A DNA stretch of 64,000 bases from assembly GCF_015751045.1 (NCBI RefSeq), contig NZ_BNJW01000002.1, forward strand, positions 124,001 through 188,000. The letters run 5' to 3'. Both the position numbers and the translations under genes were made by a program. The notes beneath the pieces were generated by a model, which was not told the origin of the DNA, ran no database searches, and saw only the letters and a list, made by a program, of their open reading frames with translations. Source of the stretch: Enterococcus lactis. GTDB taxonomy: Bacteria > Bacillota > Bacilli > Lactobacillales > Enterococcaceae. Position 1 is the first letter of the stretch, and each line of letters opens with the position of its first letter. Positions 28,475-37,600 of this stretch are shown here, piece after piece.

Positions 28475-29443
28475 ATGAAAAAAAACATATTAATTGGATT
28501 AGGCGCTACTCTGCTACTAGCTTTAGGAGGTTGCGCACAAAAAGACAATTCCGCAGAGGCATCAGATGGACAAAAAACAATTGGCGTATTGCAACTTGTA
28601 CAACATAACTCGTTAGACGCTGCCTATAAAGGATTCAAAGAAGGATTAGCAGAAGAAGGGTATAAAGAAGGCGATAATCTAACAATCGATTATCAAAATG
28701 CCCAAAACAATCAAGACAACCTGAAAAGCATGAGTGAGAAGCTCGTCAAAGAAGATCCTGATTTGCTACTTGGGATCGCCACTCCAGCAGCACAATCTTT
28801 ATTAAATGAAACAACCACTATCCCGATGACTGTCACAGCGGTCACAGACTTGGAACAAGCCCATTTAGTCACATCCAATGAAAAACCTGGCGGAAATGTG
28901 ACTGGCACGACAGATATGGTGCCAATCGAAAAACAAATCGGCTTACTGTTAACTATCGTGCCAGACGCCAAAACAATCGGCATCATGTATAACAACGGTG
29001 AAGCAAACTCTAAGATCCAAGCTGATTTGGCAGAAAAAGAATTGAAAAAAGCGGGCGTAAAAGTCAAAGTACTGACAGCAAATTCCACAAATGATGTCCA
29101 ACAAGTGACGAAAAGTCTAGCTAAAGATGTAGACGGAATCTATATTCCCACTGATAACACGTTCGCAAGTGCGGCAAGTGTTGTCGGTGAAGTCGCAAAA
29201 GAAACAAAAACACCTGTCGTTGCTGGCGCAGTTGATCAAGTCAAAGACGGCGGTCTAGCAACAGTAGGGATCGACTACGAAAGCTTGGGCAAACAAACGG
29301 GGATCATGGCAGCAAAAATCTTAGACGGCAAGAAGCCAAGTGAACTTCCTGTCGAAACAGCGAATGATTTGGAACTGTATGTCAATAAAGACATGGCCAA
29401 AGCATTAGGCATCAATCCAGACAGCATCAAAGAAGCTGAATAA
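28475..29443 (+). CDS. ABC transporter substrate-binding lipoprotein, TrpX-like
   Basis: This 322-residue protein has a lipoprotein signal with lipobox LALGGC (Cys near residue 21) and a two-lobe periplasmic-binding fold of the ABC substrate-binding family that includes TrpX. Segments such as GVLQLVQHNSLDAAYKGF, GIATPAAQSLLNETT and DGIYIPTDNTFASAASVV are typical. Members are thought to bind aromatic amino acids. The start follows AAGGAGG. It is the first of a three-gene operon, behind a leader with Phe/Tyr codons, which supports an aromatic amino acid as ligand. Confidence 0.85.
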   Translation: MKKNILIGLGATLLLALGGCAQKDNSAEASDGQKTIGVLQLVQHNSLDAAYKGFKEGLAEEGYKEGDNLTIDYQNAQNNQDNLKSMSEKLVKEDPDLLLGIATPAAQSLLNETTTIPMTVTAVTDLEQAHLVTSNEKPGGNVTGTTDMVPIEKQIGLLLTIVPDAKTIGIMYNNGEANSKIQADLAEKELKKAGVKVKVLTANSTNDVQQVTKSLAKDVDGIYIPTDNTFASAASVVGEVAKETKTPVVAGAVDQVKDGGLATVGIDYESLGKQTGIMAAKILDGKKPSELPVETANDLELYVNKDMAKALGINPDSIKEAE

Positions 29444-29460
29444 AACACAGGAGGATTCTC

Positions 29461-30366
29461 ATGACAAATTTGCTCTCTCTTTTCTTATCATCTGCGTCGC
29501 AAGGGGTCTTATGGGCCCTGCTTGCGATTGGTGTGTATATCACTTTCCGTATCTTGGACATTGCCGACTTGACTGCTGAAGGAAGCTTTCCTTTAGGTGC
29601 AGGGATCGCGGCAGTAAGTATTACAAATGGCTATCACCCATTGACAGCTTGTCTTCTAGGCTTTTTAGGGGGTGCGGCAGCAGGGCTTGTTTCCGGACTG
29701 CTTCACACAAAATTAAAAATCCCCGCCCTTCTTGCAGGTATCATCACCATGACTGGTTTATACTCTGTCACCTCCCGTGTGATGGGTGCGCCGAACATCT
29801 CTTTATTGGGTCAGCCAACGATCTTTCATTGGGTCGAGTCATTCGGCATAACAAAAGACAACGCTGTACTGATCGTCGGTCTGCTTTTTGCTTTGATCGT
29901 TGTATGTTTACTTGTTTTGTTCTTACGTACAGAAACAGGTCTTGCCATTCGTGCAACTGGCGATAATCTGGCAATGAGCGAAGCGAACGGGATCAACACC
30001 GATAATATGAAGATCATCGGTTATATGATCTCTAATGGATGCATTGCTCTTTCTGGCTCCTTGCTTGCGCAAAACAACGGCTTTGCTGATTTGAATTCTG
30101 GTATTGGAACGATCGTGATTGGACTTGCTTCTATTATCATCGCAGAAGTTTTGTTACGTAACCAGCCACTATTTCTCCGTCTATTGACTGTCGTTTTAGG
30201 TGCGGTCATTTACCGCTTTATTTTAGCGTTAGTCTTCGAACTGAATGTTGAACCAAGTGATTCGAAACTTGCTTCTGCTTTCGTACTAGTGATCTGTCTT
30301 TCTTTCCCGCAGATTCAGCAAAAATTCCATTTATCTCAAAAAAGGAAAGGCGGTAGTGTCAAATGA
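29461..30366 (+). CDS. ABC transporter permease, TrpY-like
   Basis: This 301-residue membrane protein has about eight to nine hydrophobic segments and the motifs RILDIADLTAEGSFPLGAG and RATGDNLAMSEANGINTDNM, the coupling loop seen in permeases paired with TrpX-type binding proteins. AGGAGG lies upstream, and it begins 17 bases after the lipoprotein gene. The ATPase gene overlaps its end by 4 bases. Confidence 0.88.
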   Translation: MTNLLSLFLSSASQGVLWALLAIGVYITFRILDIADLTAEGSFPLGAGIAAVSITNGYHPLTACLLGFLGGAAAGLVSGLLHTKLKIPALLAGIITMTGLYSVTSRVMGAPNISLLGQPTIFHWVESFGITKDNAVLIVGLLFALIVVCLLVLFLRTETGLAIRATGDNLAMSEANGINTDNMKIIGYMISNGCIALSGSLLAQNNGFADLNSGIGTIVIGLASIIIAEVLLRNQPLFLRLLTVVLGAVIYRFILALVFELNVEPSDSKLASAFVLVICLSFPQIQQKFHLSQKRKGGSVK

Positions 30367-31169
30367 ATGACGTCTTAACATTGGAAAATCTCCATCATAC
30401 CTTTGAAAAAGGAACGATCAACGAAAACCATGTCCTGAAAGGGATTAATCTTTCTTTGGAACCCGGCGACTTCGTGACGATCATCGGTGGAAATGGTGCT
30501 GGTAAATCTACTTTGCTGAACAGCATCGCCGGTACATTTTCTGTCGATCAGGGACAGATTTTATTGAATGGAAAAAATATCACGAAAAAATCCGTTGTCG
30601 AACGTTCGAAATCCATCAGTTGCGTATTCCAAGATCCTAAACTAGGGACAGCCGTTCGTTTAACGGTAGAAGAAAATCTTGCTCTTGCTATGAAACGAGG
30701 AAAAAAGCGCGGCTTCTTCCGTGGTGTCAAACCGCAAGACCGAACGTTTTTCAAAGAACAGCTGGCTCGGCTGAATTTGGGTTTGGAAAATCGTTTATCC
30801 TCAGAAATCGGTTTGCTGTCTGGGGGACAACGTCAAGCCATCACGCTGTTAATGGCTACATTGCAGCGTCCAGAACTGATCTTATTAGATGAGCACACTG
30901 CAGCGCTTGACCCGGCTACTTCCAAAACCGTCATGGACTTGACAGAAAAGCTGATCACCGAGCAGAATCTCACTGCTTTCATGGTCACACATGACATGGA
31001 AGACGCGATCCGCTATGGAAATCGACTGATCATGCTTCATCAAGGAAGGATCGTCGTCGATATCCAGCAAGAGGAAAAACAGCAGCTCACAGTACCTCAA
31101 CTATTGGCGTTGTTCAAACAAAACAGCGGCACGACGTTGAAAGACGATCAGGTACTTTTATCTTCATAA
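30363..31169 (+). CDS. ABC transporter ATP-binding protein, TrpZ-like
   Basis: This 268-residue ATPase shows Walker A IIGGNGAGKSTLLNSIAG near residue 40, the signature LLSGGQRQAITLLMATL near 148, Walker B LILLDEHTAALDP and the H-loop MVTHDMEDAI. It overlaps the permease gene by ATGA, so translation is coupled. It completes a three-part importer. Confidence 0.92.
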   Translation: MNDVLTLENLHHTFEKGTINENHVLKGINLSLEPGDFVTIIGGNGAGKSTLLNSIAGTFSVDQGQILLNGKNITKKSVVERSKSISCVFQDPKLGTAVRLTVEENLALAMKRGKKRGFFRGVKPQDRTFFKEQLARLNLGLENRLSSEIGLLSGGQRQAITLLMATLQRPELILLDEHTAALDPATSKTVMDLTEKLITEQNLTAFMVTHDMEDAIRYGNRLIMLHQGRIVVDIQQEEKQQLTVPQLLALFKQNSGTTLKDDQVLLSS

Positions 31170-31171
31170 AC

Positions 31172-31222
31172 AGAAAGAGGCTGGGAAAAAAATGAACGCC
31201 CACCCTCTTCTTTTTTCTCTTT
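31172..31222 (+). terminator. probable terminator after the ABC operon
   Basis: AGAGG and GGG pair with CCC and CCTCT around an A-rich loop, followed by TCTTTTTTCTC. The stem is interrupted, so it is a moderate candidate. Confidence 0.5.
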
Positions 31223-31324
31223 CCTTCTTTCGTTTTTGCTTTATGTATCACCCGTTGTTTCTTCGAAAACTATTTTGTTCTCTCCTTCTTCCTGATAGAA
31301 TGGATGGGAAAGGAGCTTGGTGCC

Positions 31325-32293
31325 ATGACAACAAAAGACAAAGTACTTCATTTATTGAAAAAGACGCCAGATTTTCTTTCCGGAGAAAAGTTAGCACAGC
31401 AACTGGAAGTTTCCCGGACAAGTATTTGGAAAGCCATCAAAGAATTGGAAAAGGCAGGCTATCGTTTTGAGCACGGGCCTACAGGGTATCGTTACTTGCC
31501 CTCTGACGTACTAGATGCAAAAGAAATCCAGCAAAAGCTACGGTCTTTTATTCCCGATTTGAAGGTACAAACGATGTTGACTTCTGAATCTACGATGAAA
31601 GATGCCAAACTGGCAGCAGCTCACGGAGATTCTGTTTCGAAATTATTTGTTGCTGATACACAAGAACAAGCTCGTGGACGTTTTGGACGACCTTTTTTTG
31701 CCGAACCTGGACGAGGAATCTACATGAGTCTCTTGCTCCATCCAGACAAACGGTTTGATGAACTGCCTCAATATACGATCATCGCAGCCAGTGCCTGTGT
31801 GAAAGCCATTGAATCTGTTACCGGTCGTTCTGCTTCGATCAAATGGGTCAATGACATCTACATGGATGGAAAAAAAGTCTGTGGGATTTTATCTGAAGCA
31901 GTCAGTGATATGGAAAGCGGCAGAATCAGTCATATCATCATCGGGATCGGGCTGAATTTTTCTGTTCCTCAAAATCATTTTCCAACTGATCTCCAAGAAA
32001 AAGCCACCTCTGTCTTTCCTGATGGACAAGCGAGTATCACAAGGAATCAGCTAATCAGCAAAATCTGGCAGGAATTGTTCACCTATCTTTCTCAACCGAA
32101 AAAAGCATTGGACTTTTATAAAGAAAAATCATTCGTATTGGGAAAAACCGTGTCGTTCAATCAAAAAGGAACGACTTATGTCGGACTTGCAAAAGAAATC
32201 GGTGATCACGGCGAACTGATCGTCCAAACAAATGGACAGGAAATGAGTTTGTCTTCTGGCGAAATCAGTCTCACATCTATCCGTACGCAATAA
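31325..32293 (+). CDS. birA: bifunctional biotin-[acetyl-CoA-carboxylase] ligase / biotin repressor
   Basis: This 322-residue protein has an N-terminal winged helix (LSGEKLAQQLEVSRTSIWKA) and a ligase domain with the ATP/biotin loop EQARGRFGRPFFAEPGRGIY near residue 120, then SIKWVNDIYMDGKKVCGIL. A C-terminal SH3-like domain follows. It attaches biotin to carboxylase carrier proteins and can repress biotin genes. I use the ATG at 31325 with AAAGGAG upstream; an earlier in-frame ATG at 31304 has no site. Confidence 0.93.
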   Translation: MTTKDKVLHLLKKTPDFLSGEKLAQQLEVSRTSIWKAIKELEKAGYRFEHGPTGYRYLPSDVLDAKEIQQKLRSFIPDLKVQTMLTSESTMKDAKLAAAHGDSVSKLFVADTQEQARGRFGRPFFAEPGRGIYMSLLLHPDKRFDELPQYTIIAASACVKAIESVTGRSASIKWVNDIYMDGKKVCGILSEAVSDMESGRISHIIIGIGLNFSVPQNHFPTDLQEKATSVFPDGQASITRNQLISKIWQELFTYLSQPKKALDFYKEKSFVLGKTVSFNQKGTTYVGLAKEIGDHGELIVQTNGQEMSLSSGEISLTSIRTQ

Positions 32294-32306
32294 TAGCAGA
32301 TTTCAC

Positions 32307-32342
32307 AAAAGGACACCTGATCTCATACAGTGTCCTTTTTTC
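32307..32342 (+). terminator. terminator after birA
   Basis: AAAAGGACAC pairs perfectly with GTGTCCTTTT across a 13-base loop and continues into a T run, 14 bases after the birA stop codon. Confidence 0.88.
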
Positions 32343-32374
32343 TGAGTTCTCTTCAAACGACTCTCCTTATTCTC

Positions 32375-32540
32375 TTGACTTACCTTTTTCTATCCTCTAG
32401 AAAAAGGTGTTCTAAACGTATCAAGAAAGCATGGTACACTTTCTTTAAAGGAATCCATGCAAAAAACAGGAGAAACATGCGTTTGTACAGCAAAAAGAGA
32501 TAGAGGACCGATTCCTTTTCTCGGTTTTCTATCTCTTTTC
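32375..32540 (+). ncRNA. candidate small transcript with 8-codon ORF and strong terminator
   Basis: TTGACT (32375-32380) with TAGAAA 17 bases later is a weak promoter candidate. The expected RNA holds a hairpin GCATGG (32429-32434)/CCATGC (32455-32460), then AACAGGAGAAAC and ATG at 32477 for the peptide MRLYSKKR. It closes with AAAAGAGATAGA (32493-32504) pairing with TCTATCTCTTTT (32528-32539), extended inside by CCGA/TCGG. The terminator overlaps the end of the mini-ORF. It is not part of birA, which has its own terminator. No function can be assigned. Confidence 0.4.
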
Positions 32541-32593
32541 TATCAATGGTGGTAAAGCTGATTATTGTTTCTATTCAGTTTTTTTATGATACC

Positions 32594-32622
32594 CACACAG
32601 GACTATTTGCTAGTCCTGTGTG
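32594..32622. other. perfect 12-bp hairpin in the gap between birA and the small peptide gene
   Basis: CACACAGGACTA and TAGTCCTGTGTG pair with a 5-base loop. No T run follows on either strand, so it is not a standard terminator. A second 8-bp hairpin, CATCGTTC/GAACGATG, lies near 32678-32706. The rest of 32541-32749 shows nothing recognisable. Confidence 0.5.
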
Positions 32623-32749
32623 AAAATACTTATGCGATCATAAGTTATGTGCTTGTTTCCTAAAAAATATCTATCTCCTCATCGTTCTTTTTATTGAGGA
32701 ACGATGTCGATAGAGCCGATATAGCCTACGCGATAATTTTCGATGACTA

Positions 32750-32938
32750 TCAGTGGCAGGCATTGCCGATACCATCTTCTCCCCCAGGATTGAGATCGTT
32801 CACCTTTTCTTCTTGAAGCGTGCGACTGATATTGAGCACGTGATTTTCCGCTTGCAAGTCTTCATTGATGAACATATTTATCATACTCGTCAACACTAGC
32901 GTTGATAGTAATAGACTACCAATGATTTTCTTTTTCAA
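32750..32938 (-). CDS. small secreted peptide of unknown function (62 residues)
   Basis: The start codon is TTG, preceded by GGGGGAG at an 8-base distance. Residues 1-30 form a signal peptide (KKKIIGSLLLSTLVLTSMI), likely cut near LQA. The remaining ~32 residues are acidic and end LNPGGEDGIGNACH. It contains a single Cys and no lipobox. It could be a peptide signal or a small exported factor. I find no family resemblance. No transporter or immunity-like gene is adjacent. Confidence 0.6.
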   Translation of the reverse strand: MKKKIIGSLLLSTLVLTSMINMFINEDLQAENHVLNISRTLQEEKVNDLNPGGEDGIGNACH

Positions 32939-32958
32939 TCCAATTACTCCCCCTTTAT

Positions 32959-33136
32959 TATCTATGTAGCAACCAACTTACAACTAAAAAATCAACGCAT
33001 CCCATCCCCCCTGTCTGACATTCTCGTGTTTCCATCTCCTATGATAAAGGACTATTTTGTTTTTTAATCTTTTTGTATGCGATTGCAACACTTTTAATAA
33101 CATATTTGTTATTTTTTCCTGTTTGCTACATAGATA
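32959..33136. repeat. 14-bp perfect inverted repeat 150 bases apart
   Basis: TATCTATGTAGCAA at 32959-32972 and its exact reverse complement at 33123-33136 enclose the intergenic stretch upstream of the small secreted peptide gene. No target-site duplication is visible around the arms. Confidence 0.45.
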
Positions 33137-33154
33137 GAACAATAAATAGAGTGA

Positions 33155-33394
33155 TCAAGAAAGTTCTTTTGCTTTTGGAAAAAACTTCAGCTGGTTCTCC
33201 GGTGCTTCGCACACCACTTGCATTTTGAATTTTTTCTCTGCGACAGAACGGATCAAAAATTTGTCTGCGCTCGTCAATTTTATCCCGCTTTCTTTTTCGA
33301 TGTCTTCAAACGTAAATGCTTGTTTCTCTCCTTTTAACCGAAGAATCAGGGGCGAAACATCTGTACGTGTTAAATTAGTGATGAGTTTTTTCAA
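33155..33394 (-). CDS. hypothetical protein, 79 residues
   Basis: I do not recognise this gene. It reads LKKLITNLTRTDVSPLILRL and continues with a mixed alpha/beta segment containing AFTFEDIEKESGIKLTSADK. Start choice: GAGGAGG lies 5 bases before TTG at 33394; an ATG at 33400 directly abuts the site and is less likely. It is basic, without signal peptide or membrane segment. It may be a small winged-helix-like protein. It is followed by the secreted peptide gene on the same strand 217 bases later. Confidence 0.6.
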   Translation of the reverse strand: MKKLITNLTRTDVSPLILRLKGEKQAFTFEDIEKESGIKLTSADKFLIRSVAEKKFKMQVVCEAPENQLKFFPKAKELS

Positions 33395-33400
33395 ATGCAT

Positions 33401-33774
33401 CCTCCTCGATTTGATTTTTGTGGACAGCTGTTTTTCGCTTAGATAGACAGTAAAAAATCGGCTGATTCCTCTGCCAACTTCACTTATGTTTTTACTATAA
33501 CATGTTTTTTTTCATGCCTTGGGACCATAATTTCTAAAAATAAAAAAGAATGATACGAAGAAAAAAAGCCTTTGACAACGAGGATAAATGAGGATTGAAA
33601 AAAATCGGTACGAATCTTTTTTCATAAAGAAGCACCTTGTTTTATTTTTTATGGAAAATATCAGAAAACCGTACCAGATATTTTCCACCTTAGAAAAAGA
33701 CGGAACAAAAACAAAAAGAAAGCATGATAAAGTGAATACAAAGATACAAATAAAAAAAGAAAAGAGGAATTGAC
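33401..33774. other. intergenic stretch without a certain gene
   Basis: This AT-rich stretch holds TTGACA at 33572-33577 without a good -10 box at the right distance, and an open frame at 33588-33773 (61 residues, very basic) that ends two bases before the next gene. It has only GAGGATAA before its ATG and no signs of being translated, so I do not call it a gene. Confidence 0.4.
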
Positions 33775-34551
33775 ATGCCAAAAGAAGATATTGCAAATTC
33801 ACCAGATTATAGGCAAGAAACACTATTAGATAAAATGATCAATGAGATTAAAGACCCTACAACAAAAAATCTTGCAGCACAACTCCGAGATAATATAAAT
33901 GTTATGGAAAGTACACCCAAACATGGAAAACATACACCTGAATACAAAATAGTTGAAGATAACAAGGTATATGCGAAGGCAGAATTAAAAGCATCAAAAT
34001 TACGAGAAGAACTGAAAACACGAGCACCAGAAATATTAAAGACCTTTGATAATACTAGAAAAACAATGGCGAAACAAAAGGCACAACAGAAGCAAAAAGA
34101 ACAATCATTTAAAAAACAAGAGGCAAAACAAGAGACCAGTTTAAATGATTTTAAGTCGCTGCTAGCTAAACAAACAAATAATTTAAAACAATGTAAAAAG
34201 GTAGATACATTCATGAATAGACTTTTTAACAAAAATAAGATCACAAATGCAATACAAAATTACGTAACTACTCAAGTAAAAATTGATAATGCACTCAGAG
34301 CTGATCAATCTTTAGGTTGGAATGCTAGGCAAGAGATGGCGAAACTAGAAAATCCACCTCAAAAATTACAAAAAGCAGTTGAGGACTACAAACAGAGCCT
34401 TTCTAAAAGCCTAACCTCTTATCAGGAAAAAAACACACAACAACCCACCCAAGAAAAAAAATTATATAACTTAACTCAAGACGCTAGTAACAGAGCTAAG
34501 AATTCAAATCTATCAAGTCCATCGCAGTCAAAGCCTAACCCTACACGATAA
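33775..34551 (+). CDS. hypothetical coiled-coil protein, 258 residues
   Basis: I do not recognise this gene. The protein is soluble, very rich in Lys, Gln and Asn, and largely helical. Residues ~95-125 (KTMAKQKAQQKQKEQSFKK) are a likely coiled coil, and a second helical block covers ~145-225. The tail reads NLSSPSQSKPNPTR and resembles the Ser/Pro/Asn-rich tails of other unrecognised proteins in this window. AGAGGAATTGAC precedes the ATG. It stands alone, converges with the surface-protein operon and shares a terminator with it. Confidence 0.65.
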   Translation: MPKEDIANSPDYRQETLLDKMINEIKDPTTKNLAAQLRDNINVMESTPKHGKHTPEYKIVEDNKVYAKAELKASKLREELKTRAPEILKTFDNTRKTMAKQKAQQKQKEQSFKKQEAKQETSLNDFKSLLAKQTNNLKQCKKVDTFMNRLFNKNKITNAIQNYVTTQVKIDNALRADQSLGWNARQEMAKLENPPQKLQKAVEDYKQSLSKSLTSYQEKNTQQPTQEKKLYNLTQDASNRAKNSNLSSPSQSKPNPTR

Positions 34552-34556
34552 TACTC

Positions 34557-34597
34557 AAAAAGCCCATCAACCGATTTCAATCGATTGATGGGCTTTT
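34557..34597. terminator. bidirectional terminator between coiled-coil gene and surface operon
   Basis: AAAAAGCCCATCAA pairs with TTGATGGGCTTTT, and an inner CGAT/ATCG continues the stem. A run and T run on the two sides allow termination in both directions. Confidence 0.88.
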
Positions 34598-34638
34598 GTG
34601 TTCGTACATCATTTTCTTCAAATCAACAGCTTTCTACC

Positions 34639-37600
34639 TTACGAAGCAACCTCAAATCGATAGCGGATATCCAACCCAATATTGATTTCTTGCTGATAGT
34701 TTCCAAAGTATTGCCCTTCGATCATAAACTGGGTTTGTTCGTTCGGCGCCAGCTCAGCAACTATCTGATTTGGTGTACTTTCATAAAGATCGACAAGGAT
34801 ATTGCTCGTCTTGTAATTCATACGAAGTTTTGCTGCTGCCCTCTCTGCAGATGGATCTGCATCAGCTGTACGTAACAGCTCCAAGTTATTTGTATTGTTC
34901 GTGATGTTGATTTCTTCCACGCTGACTTTTAGATTTCTCATCCCAGCGTTCTCGATGTAGTAAAGCGGGGAAGAAACCATTCCTTTATTTGCGTCAGTCG
35001 TTCCAAAAAGCAATTTTTTAGGAATCTTGACATCGATCCATTCCGTCGAGTTCTCCACGATAAATGGTACCGTATAGTTATACGTAGCTGTGCCACCTGT
35101 CGCTAATGTTTCTTCTACTTCGATGATCCCGTTACTTGTTCCAGCTTTACTTGTGTCAGGATATTGGATGAACTTTGTCACATGGATCGTATCGAATCCG
35201 TCAGTTGACAGATAAGATTCGATATTTTGACTTAATTCCTCTTCTGTCAATCCACTTTCAATGGTTTGCGTTTCTACTTTTAATTGGTTGATACGTAGAA
35301 GATTGAACCCATTAGCTGTCATTTCGTAAAAAGCTTGCGGATAGCCGATTACTTCTTTTACTAACTGTTCATTTCTTGAGACAGCTGTTTTATTTCCAAG
35401 TAGGTTATTCCCTGCAGAATCGAAAACTTCAAAAGAAAGCACATCACCATAGGCTAATTCATTTTGTCTAAGAACATTGTTCCAATTGCTTCTCAGTGTT
35501 TGTGCGTCCATAGCCAAGTTATTGGTCAAAAGGGAGAATCTTGGTGAAGTAAGATCACCACGATAAAATACTGCTTGTGGTGCAGAGGCTACTGGACTGA
35601 AAGAATCAAGTCCGTCTCCTTGCGTAGCTGTCAGTTTTGGCAAATTATTCTCTTCGGTCAATGACAGAACAGCTACTGTCTTATCAGAGTTTGCTACCTG
35701 ATCTTGCGCGATGATCGAGTTCCCCCACTTCACTTCATAAGGAACTGTCAGTTGTACGATACCTAGTCCATCAGTTGTACGGACTTCAATATCGATTTCA
35801 CGCGTACCAATCAATGACGTATCAAGTTCTGAACGTAAGGTGACTTCATATTCACTTGCATCCACTGCTACACCATTTACCTGCACATCCTTAACGAATT
35901 CTTTTAGGTCACGTCCGTCAACGCTTTCACCTAAGTTAAATGTCTGAGGGACTGCTTCAGCTTCCAAGTGTTTGATCGGAACTAAGCCATTGTCCGTTAC
36001 TCGGTAGTAAGAAAAAGGTGTACCGAAGGAGTAGTTTTCCGCGACTTCATTTACCATCAATCGACTTCGACTGTGGGACTCCCCATGAAAGACTTTGATG
36101 ATATTCCCCGCAGAAACTTCTAGCGGATTGCCTTGATTGAATCCATTGATTGCATTTCGGATAATCGCATTCCCTGTGACTTCATACTGATATGTGCTTG
36201 TTTCTCCGTCGAACACTTCGATGGAATAATAGACGCTACTTCCATAATAAGAATGGACTTGCATACCTTGATTCGTTCTATTGTCACCAAATGTCGAATG
36301 CAGACGCAGTGTGCCATCTGCGCTTCTCGTCAAACTATAGGCGCCAACTGTACGATCACTAAGTCCTCTTAAAGAAATCGTACTTCCCCATTTCACTTCA
36401 TATGGTATTTCTACTTCCAATGAAATATTAGCTACAGTAGATGTTATCTTTACTTTAGCATTACGAGTACCTACCAAGGAAGTATCAAAACCTATGAGTT
36501 GTTCGACTTCGTATTTATCAGAAGAAATTACGCAGTTGTTTAACCCAACGTATTCAAATAAATCGTGGGGGTTTAACTCCGTAATATCTTCACCAAGGAC
36601 AAAGTCTTGCTTCAGTGATTTCGCTGCTAGAACAGGTGCTGGTTCCAGCCCTTCTTCTGTCACTCTATAGTAAGCATAATCTGTTTCGTAAGTGTGATTT
36701 TTTTCTATTTCGTTTACCATTAAGTTGTTTCGATCGATATCAGAATCTCTACAAAAAACTCTGATCGTGTTACCCACAGAAACCTCCAAAGGATTACCGT
36801 GATTGAATCCATTGATTGCCTCTCCAATGAGTTGGTCTCCTCTGACAGCATATTTATATATGCTGGTTTCTCCGTCGAACACTTCCAAATGATAAAAATC
36901 ACTACTTCCATAATCAGGATGGACTTGACGATCTCGATACACGCTGTTGTCCCCAAATGTCGAATGAAGATGTAGTGTGCCATCTCCATTTTTCGTCAAA
37001 CTGTATGCTCCAACAGTAATATTACTGTTTCCTCTTAAAGAAATCGTACTTCCCCACTTGACGGTAATCGGCACTTCGATGACTGAAATAGCTCCCCCTG
37101 AATCTTCCAGTTGAATGCTAGCGGTCATCTCTCCAACACGGTCGATGTTTGGTCGGTTTAGATAAGTGGCTTTCAGTTCTGATGGATCGTCTCTGTCATC
37201 TGATACGTTTTCTAGCAGATCCATTGGCGAATCTGGCAATGATTCTCCTAAATACAATTCTTGCGCAATTGGATCAGCTGTTGGAGGGGCGTTTTCAACT
37301 GTAAAGGTGATCTCATAGTCATAGGAGACTGTTTTTCCTGTAGATAAAGTCTCTGTTACTCGGATCGTTCCACTTGTCGTGCCGATGACAGAAGTATCTG
37401 GATACTGGACAAATCTATCCAAGTTGATGTTCTCTACACTTGATACATCTAAGAACTCGGCTAGTCGGCTGTCTAATTCACTCTCTGTCATCCCTTGTAA
37501 AATCATATGACTTGATGTAGTCAATTTATTGATATTCAACGCGCGGTAACCGTTTGCTGTGATCTCGTAGTAGACTTCTCCGCCGTTAGAGACAAATTGC

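Noticed and set aside
33588-33773. 61-codon frame upstream of the 258-residue coiled-coil protein gene
   Set aside because: It is very Lys-rich and AT-driven, with a weak ribosome binding site; it is most likely leader sequence of the next gene.
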